From Camarhynchus parvulus (lineage: Eukaryota > Chordata > Aves > Passeriformes > Thraupidae): 64,000 nucleotides of DNA. Shown here piece by piece: positions 11,342 through 22,182 of this stretch (within the stretch, counting starts at the first letter, position 1; every line of letters begins with the position of its first letter). The notes below the pieces were generated by a model. That model had not been told where the DNA came from. It was given only the letters and a program-made list of their open reading frames with translations, and ran no database searches. Position numbers and translations under genes: made by a program. The stretch covers positions 18,934,501 to 18,998,500 of the forward strand of contig NC_044572.1 in assembly GCF_901933205.1 (NCBI RefSeq), in the 5' to 3' direction.

Positions 11342-14300
11342 CTTAACTGTGATGAAGAGAAAGATAAGACCTATTCAAAACTCCATCTCAGTAGCTTCCT
11401 GTCCACTTGCATCAGCTGGTGTGTGAAAGGAGCTCATGGCATTTAAAGGTGGTGTATGGTGCACGTAACCAACTACACAGTTTTCTGTTCATGCTGAAAC
11501 CCCTCCTTAGTGAAAATCAAATAGTCTATTGTATTTAAACTCTAATCTAGCACACACAGATGTTAGTAAAATGTTTCAGTTGATTTCAACATGCATTGAA
11601 TCAAACCCCAGCAGCCCTGGGACACCAGGCGCTCTAGGCACACTGATTAATTTGGGAAGCTCTCTCAGACTGGGCTGGTAACGTCAGGGCTGTGGTGCTA
11701 ATCCTTCATAAGAGAGCTCTCTGCTCTGAGGCAGGAGATAGGACATGCTGCCTCATACAACCACTGCTGCAGGAGCAGGGAGCTCTGGCTGCCTGACAGT
11801 CACACCAGCAGAGGCTCTGAAAACCTGATCTCAAAATAAGATCTCGAGTTTTTCCTCCTTCCCTTGATGGACCAAGTATGTCACTCTTATGATAATGGCA
11901 AATGTACTCTGCAACCAAGCCAGCCTGGTTTGGGTTGACTATTTGGTCTGCAGTTTACAGCAGGGAAGAGGTGAATACAGAAGAATCCACCACAGGACTT
12001 TTATAAAGGTGAATCAAATGAATGAAATATTCTGTACAGTGTAACTTCACAGTAAATCCCCCTGGATCATGTTCCAAAACTGTATCTTTCACATGGCAAC
12101 TCACTTGCTGCTTGCCACTATGTAACTTTAGAACCATTTAACTACGCTGTTTTCCTTTTTTTATGCTTCAGTAGTCAAAAGAAAATTAACTGGTGTCTCT
12201 GCAGTGTACCAATATTTGTGCTCTGCTTAATGCTCCATATAATAATTGCATTTCCTAAGATAACATTTAAGATAATTCATAGAAAGCTGTCAGGGAAAAA
12301 TGAGAACTTCACACTGAAAATACTCAATTACATGTTAGAATATTTAATTTATGTCAAGTGCTGCTCTCCATTTACCTTTTGAGTCTGAAGTTAATGTGCT
12401 AGCTGCAGTTCTAAAGGTAGAAGGAAAAGAAGTTAAGTAGTCCCTTTTCAAAGTTCCTCTTTGTTTTGTGCGTGCCTTTGTATCATATCTAAAAAAGCTC
12501 TCCTCCAAAATGTAACATTATTGAGAGCCTTCCTTAAGATTAGACTACTCAGATGAATTTTTGGCTGAACAATTAGTTTTGTTCCTTGTCTTTTAACTTT
12601 TTATTCACAAGCAACTGCAAACATATGATGAAAAGAAAGGCACATGCATCTTTTTTGTGACAGGGACACTGGGTCTGCTATTTCCTGTGCTGAGTCATGC
12701 AAAGAGGAAAGAAATAAAAATAAGAGGTTCTGACTAAAAAGATGGAATAGATTTAATAAAATATGCACAACAATTTCTAGTCATAGCAAAACTGTATCAA
12801 TTAAAAGACTTAAGATATTTGAAAAACTTCCATGGATTATTAATTTTCTACTGTAGTTTTACTTAATTTAAAATAAACAACAGAAATAAATTGTTTATTT
12901 CCCTATTTAAGGCTTATATAACCCCATATGATAGCTCTGTGTTTAGGAAGATGGTTGATATAAGAACTTGTTCTGTGCCCGGTAAAGAAGCCTATGAAAG
13001 TACAATCCAAAAGATGTTGGAGAGAGGAGGCTTTGCTTCCAAGTTATTTTTCATGGCTTTTCAATGAAAGCAGCAGTGCACCAAGCCACAAATGGTGCCC
13101 TTCAGATCACAGAGAGCCACAGAGTGGTGAGGGTGAAGGCTGGGTCTCTGTCTTGGCTGTTTTTCCCAATCTTTCTATCATTTGAAAACCTGTTTAAAAA
13201 ATTCAGGTATAAGGAAGAACTCAGTCACATCCTTAAAATGTCTGAGCTGACCTCAAAATGAGATGGGCTTTCCTAAAGGTACTATTGTTGTGCTTTTAGC
13301 AGTTTATGTCCAGGTACGTTCAGAAAAGTGAATTTTCCTCCATTTTTTCTCTTACATATTCTGCAAGCCCAGCAGCAGGAATGGTGCTGCAGAAACCAAG
13401 TTATTGCTGGGAGAAGAATATCACCACTCATTGTCTTTCTGACCTAAAACTGTAGTGTGTCTGATCTGTATTTTTTTTTCATTTGTTTATTTATAGATTA
13501 TAGCTTTAAAAGATTGTAATACATTATTTAATAGCCTTAGGATTATAGTCGCTGTGTTCAAAACAGAAAACATTAAAAATTAACACAAATTGGAAAAATG
13601 CTTACATTGAGCTAAGAGGAGATTTTACTTCCTACTTTCTGGAAAGGGATTTTGCCAGTATTTCCAGGGATTCCCCTGGAATCCATTGTTCTTTTCAGCA
13701 ATGCAGCCATGCTGCATCATGCATCCTGCTCCTCTTTGCTGATGGTTTCCTGATACTCCCAGGACTCTTTGGCTGGCTGCAGCCTGGGCCACCCAGCTGT
13801 GCCTGGCACAGGGGTCACAGAATGGGACAGCAGCCGTGGCACAGGGCTGCAAATGAGTGTGAAACAGGGCGAGCTGCAGGGCAGCGAGTTTGGGAGCTAA
13901 ATGTGTCAGGCTCCCTCTTGATGTGTGAGATTTGTCAGGCCTGCACTGGGAAGGCAGAATTTCAAAACCTTTCTAGAAGGGCTGGAAACTCAGATTCCTC
14001 TGAAGCCCAGAGTGAAGCTTGTTAATGATTATGTATCTTTATTACAAGAGGCTATTTCTCCTGGCAGTGGCTGGAGCGTGTTCCCTGTGACCCTTCCAGG
14101 CCATCCACAGAGTGAGTGCATTTAGTTATTCTGAGCTGGTCACGTAACCTTCTAAAACATTAACTTAAAGAATTCAGTCCAATCACAGCCCAACCCTTCC
14201 TGTATTTCACTATGCTGTTCAGCTTCAAATGAAGGAAACCTTATTTTAAAAAGCTTTACAGCCCAAGTTCTATCTACGTGAACTGTTTATTTAGGCAGGA

Positions 14301-15899
14301 AGCTACTCAACTACTATTTTTGGAAATAATGGGAAAGTGGTTGCATAGACAAGAGTATGAATAATGGCATTGTTTTCTTTTATTCAAAGCTACCAGAACC
14401 CTCTCATTAGGTTTTAAAATTGTTTAGGACCCTAACTCTATCTCTAAATTCCTATTTTGTTCTCAGGCTAAACATAGAGGAATGAACAATATCCACAGTT
14501 AATAACTTTTTCGTTCTGTTTAATCTTCATAAGCAAAACCAAGTAGCTTTAGTAATAGTAACAGCTACTAAAACAGAATGAATAATTAACATTCTGTCCT
14601 TCCTTAGCCTTAGTTTGGCATAGAGACTTTTGCCTGTTTTGGATTTGTTGTCTGTAGTGATAAAGTTTTTGAAAATCTCTTTAAATTGAGATAAAGCAAC
14701 TAGTTTTAATTCTTGGCACAGAATGTAAAGCTGACAGAAGACAAACTTCTTCAGCTTTTCCAAGAGCTCTGATGATAGCTTTTCATTCCTGTATAAATGA
14801 CTTGATGACAAATAGTTAATTTATCAAGCAAAAGATGTAGACCTTAAATCTCCCCTAATTCTTATTTTTTATTAATTTGTTTTTATTCTTGCCAAACATG
14901 GTAGCATTATGTTTTTCTGACTAGGAAGGGACATAACAACAGAGCTGATAAAAAAAAATCCTAACACATTCAATGCAATATACATAAACCAAAGATATTC
15001 ATTTATGTGTCTAGAAAATCCTCTGAGCTGTAACTGGGTTGAAAAATACAGTGACTGTAACAAAGAGGAGGGGATTATAAAAATAAAAAAAGTTCTAATA
15101 ATGTATATATATTTTAAGCTCTGTCACTGAATGTGGAAATTTTTATTTGGAGGCTTCCAGATTTCAGACTGCTCTCTATGCAAGCACTGTTTTGGGTCTG
15201 TAGGTGGAATTATGGACTGAATGGCTGACCTGAGGCACTGGGACCAGCCCTGGCAGCGAGGAGCACTCTGGGACATGCAAGTTTAATGTGAAGGGTGTGC
15301 AGCACCCCAGCCTCTGGGGTTAGAATACATTACTGAACCCTAAGTCAGGCTGACTGTTTCCACATTCCCAAGTCACTGAAGACACAACCCACAAGGTATT
15401 GGATGTATGGTTACAGCTTTCTCTGTGTGTTCACATGTCTCCCTCTCTGGGTATGCCTGCCAGAGCAGCTGGCACTCAAGCATGCGCTGCCAAATTCTCA
15501 AAACACCTTGCGGATTGCTATCCACAGAACCCCACCTGCTTTGTGCACCTGAATTACAGGGACTATATGCTTCATTAATGCCAGATGCTTTTTAAAAACA
15601 CATACATATGACCAAAGGTAACAAGACTTGCGTCTGAATGAAGTCCTCAATTTACTTTTTGCCCATAAATCAGCTATTCTAAGGTCAAACAAAACCAAAT
15701 GAGATAAGCAACAACTTTCTGCTCAGCATAATTCAAATAATTGGCCCATTTTTTCTAAGCTTTTTTCATAACATGAAGTAAAATTATAATTCAGGAATCA
15801 TGAAATATCCAGCTGATAAGGCAAAATCTTGCCCCCATCCATAAAATAATAGAAATTTCCACTGCAACATTAACTGAGAGAATAAGAACCCCTTCTTCC
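11342..15899. other. Intergenic stretch, no gene seen
   Basis: Mostly AT-rich unique DNA with scattered GC-richer patches near 11.6-11.8 and 13.6-14.1 kb. Only short open frames are present and none is recognised. I saw no tRNA, other RNA gene or transposon. Confidence 0.55.
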
Positions 15900-16097
15900 A
15901 GGCAATTCTGTAGTCCATCCAGAGGGTGGTTGAGCACTGAAAGGGTTCCCAGGGAATTGGTCACACCACCAAACCTATTTGAGTTGAAGTGTTTGGCCAA
16001 TGCTCTCAGGCACATGGTGGGATCCTTGGGGTGTCCTGTACAGGGCCAGGAGTTGAATTTGATCATCTTGATCTTCCACACATTCTATGATGCTATA
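15900..16097 (+). mobile_element. CR1 LINE 3'-end fragment
   Basis: Around 200 bp of the CR1 ORF2 terminus and 3' UTR on the + strand. The landmarks run in order: GGTGGTTGAGCACTG, CTCAGGCACATGGTG, GGGGTGTCCTG, CAGGGCCAGGAGTTG, and a degraded terminal TTCTATGATGCTATAA. It is heavily 5'-truncated and non-coding. The left boundary is approximate. Confidence 0.88.
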
Positions 16098-19000
16098 AAT
16101 CACAATGACTTGTCATCACCACGTTTTTATGTATTTGTTAAGCATATAGCTGCTGTGGGATGCAGTATTCAGTTTGCATGATTTTTGAGTGAAGAAAGGA
16201 GATCCTGAGAACAGAAAACACTGTTGCTGATTGAAAAACCACTTTTGTTCCAGTATTTCATTGCCCTATTAGATTAATCTGAGCAGCTAAGGATTGAGTA
16301 ATTCTGAAAATGCACATTGAGATTCCACTGCAGAGTGAATTTTGGATCATATTGCACAAAATAATAAAGTCTAACCATTATTGGGTTTGTTTTGGTTTTG
16401 GTAGGAAGTTTTTCTATAGCTGAAATTGAAAACAAGCTTCCACCAATCCTTGCATGGGAAAGCATAAATTACCCTTTCACAGCAGAGAATTTAAAAGCAC
16501 GTTTCTCTAACAGCACCCTGGGCAGCTCTAAACAAGGTCACATTAAAGTTACATTGTTTCTATTTGAAATGTAACCACACCGTTTCTTCTTCTAAGTGGC
16601 TAATCCTGAACTCAACCGTAAGGGACAAAAATTTGACTGCCAATTCCTGTGCCAACCAGCATTTTGGTTTAATGTTTTCCCTTCCAACATAATTCAGCGC
16701 AGCCACAGAATTTCACAAAACCTCTCCCAGTATTATTTATCCGTACTGCAGTACTGCTTAGGGACTTCATCTGCAATTCTCCATGCAGCGAGATCTGTGA
16801 GATCATCCTTCCACTTAAATGTGACACAATGCCTATTATCTGCTAAAATTAGTACCCAAATGTTACAACGGCTTGTTACAACAATAAGATAGTATTTTTA
16901 GTACATTATATTCATTTGCCAGTTATGCCACCTTTTATACCTGTTTAAAGAACAGACCAACAGTGTGAAATATCAGTGAAATACCCCAAACAGTATTTTT
17001 AAAACAGTCCATCGGGGTCTATGTACATATTGGCAAATTTATTCCAGAAAAATAACTGAATAATGACACTGTATGGGGGGTGTAAAATGTTAATGTAAAC
17101 AGTTTTTTCTTTTTTTTCTCGACAATGTAAATTCAAAAATATGTTTCTCAATGAAAAGAAAGTCACATTCTTTGCCATGGAAAGAAGTACATCACTATGT
17201 TTACATGAACTCCTATTTTGTCCAATAGGGTTTTATACAACCATAACTTCATGAGCAGACTCAGTTTGTAGACGCTTGGGTGAAAAGACCATGTCTTCAT
17301 GTGGTCATCAAAGTAGCAAACACTTTCTCTGAGCTTTTATGTATGGTTTATGAAATGAATGGAGACGTGCAAGACAGAAGGCTTTGTTTTCATGCTTTAA
17401 GCTCACTTGATTGCTCCAACAAATCTAAACTCCAGCTGTGGGAGATGGATTATAAGGAATCTATTTTGTGGGAAAGAAAGTTCCAAGAAACCTTTTAGAA
17501 GAACTAGAGATAAACCTGACATACCTACAAGCCTCTATGGGTTGTCTCTTTCAATATGTTGCCAAATCACCTCCAATAACACAGGGTAACTTTCTAGTTT
17601 AACATGTTTTTGAAACCTTCCTGTCTCAGGTAAAATTCAGTGTCAACATGTGAAAATTCCTCTCACTATAATGATTTAGGTGTTTTTCTACAGCACACAT
17701 TGGTATGTTTATGAACCAAACAAACTAATTGGAACACTGAAAACCTTCCTCTCAAACAAACAAACAGAAAATGCAATTGATGAGGGCATTATGCCATAGA
17801 AATAGGAACTTTTGTAATCACCATTTTACCTAGTCATAATATTTCTAATTCTGTAACACAGCTGCCCTAGAAGGTCTAGCTGCCCTAGAAGGCACTTGGC
17901 CACTGTAGGCATGCTGAAACAGCATCTATTTGCAAGTGCTGGTAATTTGTACTGCTCAGCTAAACACACACTTTTCTAGGATAGATAACAGCCCTGAAAT
18001 GCACCAGATGAGAGAAGTATAATGGCCTGAAATCTTGGGATGCCACTTACAATTTGGCAACACATACCAGCTGGGAATCAGCGCTGGAATCTATCTAGAG
18101 GTCCACCACATACCACACGCTCCATGCTGGCAGCAGCAGCTCTTTAGAGTGCAAGGTCTTTGTCCCTCTGTGCTTCACAGCCTTTGGTTTACACCCTTAG
18201 TCAGTGACATAGCAGGGTTATTGTATTTTGCTTTGCTGGACTTTACCATTGCACCATTACCTACCCAGAAAAAGGAAAGTCTATTGATGAGTAACATTTC
18301 CTGCTTTCTCACTATCATGGATGAAGCAGATTTTTCTCTTTTACTTTGTATGGAGCAAAAGAACCCATTTTTCACTCCAGTAGCAGCAGAAAAAAGTTGT
18401 GATGATGAGGAAAGAGACCCGTAGTGTGGAAATAAAGACTGTGATTCAGACACTAATTTCTCCCCTTTCTGAAGAAAACTAATAAAAATTAATAAAAGGA
18501 TCCTGAAACAATGAAAAATACTGGAATGTTTTCATACTGCTGAAACACTCAATTCAGATCCAACTGCAGGTATTCTATTGATGTTACAATTCCATTTTTA
18601 GTGTCGATACTTTGGTTAATTGAATTTTTTCCTTCAAGAGTAAGATGAGGGATTTCATTGTAACATTGAGAGTGAGAGTAATATCCAAATTATTTTTGTC
18701 TGCATGAGAAGGCTCTAACTGGGATGTTAATAATCTGGAACTTCCAGGAATGAAGCCTCTAGCTCAAAGATTTGTTATGTGCTGATGCCTCTTGTAAACT
18801 GTATGCCTCGCGTTATTTCCAGTGGGCTGCAGTGTCTTTTCACATACAGTTGGTAGAATCTAAGATAGGAAAGAATTAAGTCATCTAAGAAAGATTTTTT
18901 TACGTATAGGTAACATTCATTGCCTTCTATTTGAGATTAATTTAAATCAGTCTCCATCCCAGTCCCCAGCACAGACTTGCTGCTCCTCCATACTGTGTGG

Positions 19001-20124
19001 GCTTTGCAGAATGGAGATTGCTTTCCTGTGTGTTGGGCCTAATTCAACTCAGATGGGATTTTAGACAGATCCCCAAACAACAGTTCCCACAGAAAGCACT
19101 GAGTAACCATGTATTCAGGTTTCCTTTATCAGCATACTCAGACGCCTAGCATTCAGAGTTCCTGAATAAAAGCCATTGTTCACAGCCAGTCAGACTGCCC
19201 AAGAGAGAGTGTAAGGTAATCTGTACAGCACAGAGGTAGCAAAGGATGAGAATCACCGCACTGCCACTGCAGGGTGTTTGTGCACCTACTTCTGTCTGGG
19301 AAATCTTAGACTGAGGCCAACTTGGCCTCGTGGTATTTGTGAAAAATCATCATGCTATTGTCAATGAGGAACAGTGAGAAGACAGATCTTAAATTCCATA
19401 CCAAAGGTAATTTGGTTAACAACAACAAGAAGAAAAAGATCTGCTTCAGGATTTTTGAGAACTGCAGGTTGGTAGCACTGGCTGTGAAAAGGACCAGCAT
19501 GTAGATCACAGGAACAGAACCGGGGCTGGTCAGCACGTTGTCTATTTGCTACTGCAGGACATAGCCACAGGAGGCAACAAACATTTACAGGACTACCTGC
19601 AAATGTACTTTCCTGTTGCTTGCAGCACAGCCAGCATCTCAACATTGAGTTTCACCGGGTGCCAGATGTTTCAGGCTAGATGAGGCAGAGGCAGCTTTAC
19701 AACTTCCATCATGTAATATTTAAAGCCTGATTAGGTGTTTCTCATTTAATCACATATATTATTAATTTCAACGAAATTACTGTTTCTCCCTGTGCCTTTA
19801 AACAGCCAGTGAATAAAAGTTGGGTTGCTAAGGCAGAATTATAGCCAACTATTCCAGTCTAGCTGACTGCATTCTGATTACTTAATAACACCCAAGTATG
19901 TGCAGAATTCGTCCTTGCTGTGAGCCACACAGAGTGCTGCACTACTGAAAAAAAAACTCAGAAAAGGCTGCGCTGCATTGGTTTAAGTGCTTTCCGCAGC
20001 GTGGTTTATATACCAGGTAGTTGAAGAACTCCTCAGTGAAGAAAACCCGCATGAGTTCTATCTGTACCACTCCACAGCGCTGCAGAGCAAGTCAGGAATG
20101 ACTGTCCAAAGCCTGCTCCGAGGA
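16098..20124. other. NEBL upstream flank, no gene seen
   Basis: AT-rich DNA leading into the CpG island. It includes a perfect short tandem duplication of an 18-bp unit starting at 17860 (AGCTGCCCTAGAAGG repeated at 17878). Open frames such as 18035-18424 on + (129 codons) are not recognised and look like chance. Distal regulatory elements could be here but cannot be seen from sequence alone. Confidence 0.5.
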
Positions 20125-20420
20125 GCGTCATTTGCCATTCTGGCTGCGATTCGGTTGCCCCGCGGGACCGCTGGTGAGAACCGGCGAGACCCAGCCCGAG
20201 CCGGGCTGCAACGCCGCGCCCGAAAACTCATCGGGCCGCAGGGCTGGGGGAGCGCACGGCGGTTCCGCATCCGCGGGAGGCTGCGGGGCTGCGGCTGCGG
20301 CGGGCGGGAGGCCGCGGCCGGCAGGTGCCCACGGGCTCACGGCCAGGCCTCGCTCGGGCCTCACCTCGGGGAGCTCCCGATCTCCCCGCGGCCCCGGCAG
20401 CGCCGTCGCTGCCCCGCGCT

Positions 20421-20518
20421 CTCGCTCTCCATCTCATCTCGCTCTCCATCTATCTCCATCTCCATCTCCACGCTCGCGTCCATCTCCCTCTCCCTCCCTC
20501 CCTCCCTCTCTCTCGCAG
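20421..20518 (+). repeat. Pyrimidine-rich CTCCAT/CTCCCT tract ending in CAG
   Basis: Nearly 100 bp of almost pure pyrimidine on the + strand with degenerate hexamer units (CTCCAT, CTCCCT) and a short CTCC run. It ends in TCTCTCTCGCAG at 20507-20518. Purine-rich mirror tracts of this kind can be structurally unusual. The final CAG makes a good 3' splice acceptor for a 5' leader exon running 20519-21105. Confidence 0.75.
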
Positions 20519-20822
20519 GGGCCGGCCCCGCCCCGGCGAGTCCCGTGCAGGTGCGCCCCGAGGCGCAGCAGGTCCCCCCCGCAGCCCTCTCGCCCCGCTC
20601 GGGGCGGCTGCGGCGCGGGGCTCGCCCTCCCCTTCTGCCCTCCCCTCGCTGCGGGCCGCGCCGGTGGGCTTGGCTTGGCTTGCGGCTGCAGCGCGGGGCT
20701 CGGCGTGACTCACGGAGCCCGCGGCGCGGCGAGCCGAGCGCGCAGGCACACGGGGGAGGCGGCGGGGGCGGGCGGCGAGCGGCGGGGGCGGCAGCGCCGG
20801 CTCCCCGCCCGCCCACTCGCAC

Positions 20823-20879
20823 ATGCTGCCGAGCCGCAGTCAGCTGGAGCGCCGCTTCCTCCACAGCCGCCGCCGATGA
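20823..20879 (+). CDS. uORF1 in the LASP2 5' leader
   Basis: The first ATG after the GC boxes opens an 18-codon frame, [18 protein letters not shown], that ends in TGA at 20877-20879. The peptide is arginine-rich because of the CpG-rich sequence and resembles nothing known. Its stop overlaps the ATG of uORF2 in the four bases ATGA (20876-20879). It is out of frame with the LASP2 start at 21037. It would act in cis on ribosome flow if the transcript starts upstream of 20823. Translation is inferred, not shown. Confidence 0.45.
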   Translation: MLPSRSQLERRFLHSRRR

Positions 20880-20905
20880 CCTCCTCGCTCGCCCGCAGCC
20901 GCTGA
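20876..20905 (+). CDS. uORF2 in the LASP2 5' leader
   Basis: A nine-codon frame, MTSSLARSR, followed by TGA at 20903-20905. Its ATG shares ATGA with the stop of uORF1, a geometry that lets a terminating ribosome restart. It ends 30 nt before uORF3. No function is claimed for the peptide. Confidence 0.4.
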   Translation: MTSSLARSR

Positions 20906-20935
20906 GGACCCCCGGCGTCCCCGCCAGGGCAGGGG

Positions 20936-21040
20936 ATGACAGATCGGCCTCCCGCAGCCCCGTCCAGCGCAGCCCGCCGCACCGCAACCTCGGCCGCCGC
21001 CGCCCGCCGGAGCCGCCGCCCCAGAGGAGCCGCAAAATGA
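20936..21040 (+). CDS. uORF3, stop overlaps the LASP2 start
   Basis: A 34-codon frame that starts [15 protein letters not shown] and stays open to TGA at 21038-21040. That stop overlaps the LASP2 initiator ATG (21037-21039), so the two frames share ATGA. The ATG context (GGGGATGA, G at -4 and -3) is usable. A ribosome translating uORF3 would terminate exactly on the LASP2 start and could back-step to it. Whether this arrangement is used or conserved in other birds is not known from this window. Confidence 0.5.
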   Translation: MTDRPPAAPSSAARRTATSAAAARRSRRPRGAAK

Positions 21041-21105
21041 ACCCCCAGTGCGCCCGCTGTGGCAAAGTGGTCTATCCCACCGAGAAAGTCAACTGCCTGG
21101 ACAAG
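21037..21105 (+). CDS. NEBL: NEBL (LIM-nebulette/LASP2) coding exon 1
   Basis: Encodes the first 23 residues of LASP2, the short LIM-nebulette product of NEBL. It begins [10 protein letters not shown] and ends NCLDK at a phase-0 junction with donor AAG|GTGCGG. It supplies the first two zinc ligands of the LIM domain, Cys5 and Cys8. LASP2 is an actin-binding scaffold at focal adhesions, filopodia and muscle Z-discs. It consists of one LIM domain, three nebulin-like repeats, a linker and an SH3 domain. The start has A at -3 (GCAAAATGA), a good initiation context. Gln4 and Val11 match LASP2, whereas LASP1 has Asn4 and Ile11, so the paralogue is clear. The same frame stays open upstream to 20098, but the family begins at this methionine. 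Confidence 0.96.
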
Positions 21106-22087
21106 GTGCGGGGGCGCGGGGGAGGGCTGGGACGGCGCCTGCCGGGCGTGCCCGTCCCGCTCCCCGCGGCTCCGGCGGGGCGGGCAGGGCAGGGCCGAGC
21201 CGGCGGGGCATCGGGGCGAGCCGGCAGGTGGCAAATGCAGCGTTTCCAGGGCCGCCGCTGCGCCGGCCCCCGCGCTGTCACCGCCGGCGGGGGCAGCCGC
21301 CGTGTCACCGCCGCCGCGGGGCGAGCGGGGCCCGCAGCGGCCGGGGCGCCCTGCGGTGCCCGCCCGGGAATGACGGTGCCCGGCTCCCCGCGGCCCCCCC
21401 GGCTCCCCGAGGGATGAAGTTGTAGGCGGCCCTTTCCCGGCTGTAGTTGCCGGTGCCTCCCCGAGCCGGGGCGGTTTCGGGTGGCCCTGGCGCCAGGGCC
21501 GGCTCGGCGCGGGCAGCGGGCGGCGGCAGCCCCGTCCCGCGGGGGTGGCCCCGGTGGCACCGGTTTCAGCCCAGCGCGGTCGGTCCGTAAATAACAACAG
21601 TGAGGCTGCGATAGATGCGCCAAATTATCGTCCCCGGAAAGGCAAGGCGAGGCAGCAGAAGCCACAGGAGGAAAATGCCGTATGATGTGCTAAATTTAGT
21701 GTCTGTGCGACGTACCTAAAAGCCAGCCGTCACATTAGTTAGTGATTGCATTCGCCTAGTATTGCATTCTCAGCAAGTGGCGTTTATTTATTTATTTTTT
21801 TAAAAGAGGAAAACGTCAAACTCCTGGTTCAGTTATCTTTAAAATTATCCTGGCAAGGTCAGCGTGCAGGGGTCTTGGCATTCACCTTAGCAGAGAATTT
21901 ACATTTTTGACAATGTTTCAGAAGTACCTTTGGTTTCATGTGAAAGTAATTATTTTGATTTAGTTGAGAGACCTATAATGCATGGCCAAAATATTGACAA
22001 GTAATTGTGTTTATATGTTTACAATACCCTAACACTGCTTTGAAAATATCAGTACCATAAGTAATTCTACTTTACATTTATTTACAG
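21106..22087 (+). other. NEBL intron 1
   Basis: A 982-nt phase-0 intron with GT donor at 21106-21107 and acceptor TTATTTACAG ending at 22087. The first 550 nt are CpG-island sequence and the rest is AT-rich. No other exon or element is recognised in it. Confidence 0.93.
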
Positions 22088-22182
22088 TACTGGCATAAAG
22101 GATGTTTCCACTGTGAAGTTTGCAAAATGGCTCTGAACATGAATAACTACAAAGGATATGAAAAGAAACCTTATTGCAATGC
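22088..22182 (+). CDS. NEBL: NEBL (LIM-nebulette/LASP2) coding exon 2
   Basis: A 95-nt exon coding residues 24-54 plus the first two bases (GC) of the codon for Ala55. It opens [20 protein letters not shown] and ends near KKPYCN. It contains zinc ligands His26 and Cys29 of the first finger, and Cys32, Cys35 and Cys53 of the second. The eighth ligand, normally His56, must come from exon 3, which is not in view. Tyr24, Gly28, Val34, Ala38 and Asn42 match LASP2; LASP1 has Phe, Ala, Thr, Thr and Lys at these sites. The acceptor is TTTACAG|TAC and the donor is GC|GTAAGT, a near-perfect consensus. The reading frame is intact, so the gene appears functional as far as it can be seen. Confidence 0.97.

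Larger units (their letters stand above)
20125..21660. promoter_or_regulatory. NEBL: CpG island at the LIM-nebulette promoter
   Basis: An abrupt change from AT-rich flank to very GC- and CpG-rich DNA, returning to AT-rich sequence after about 21660. The island covers the presumed transcription start, the 5' leader, coding exon 1 and the start of intron 1. Visible elements are GC boxes at 20526-20534 (reverse), 20601-20607, 20765-20772 and 20785-20791, and one perfect AP-1 motif TGACTCA at 20706-20712. No TATA box sits at a suitable distance, so dispersed TATA-less initiation is expected. The exact start site cannot be read from the sequence. The island is wide enough to serve a divergent transcript, but none can be shown. 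Confidence 0.9.

Noticed and set aside
19987..21597. Several long overlapping open frames on both strands (up to 476 codons on + and 295 on -)
   Set aside because: All lie in the CpG island, where stop codons are rare. Their translations are Arg/Pro/Gly/Ala-rich low complexity. Only residues from 21037 to 21105 match a known protein.
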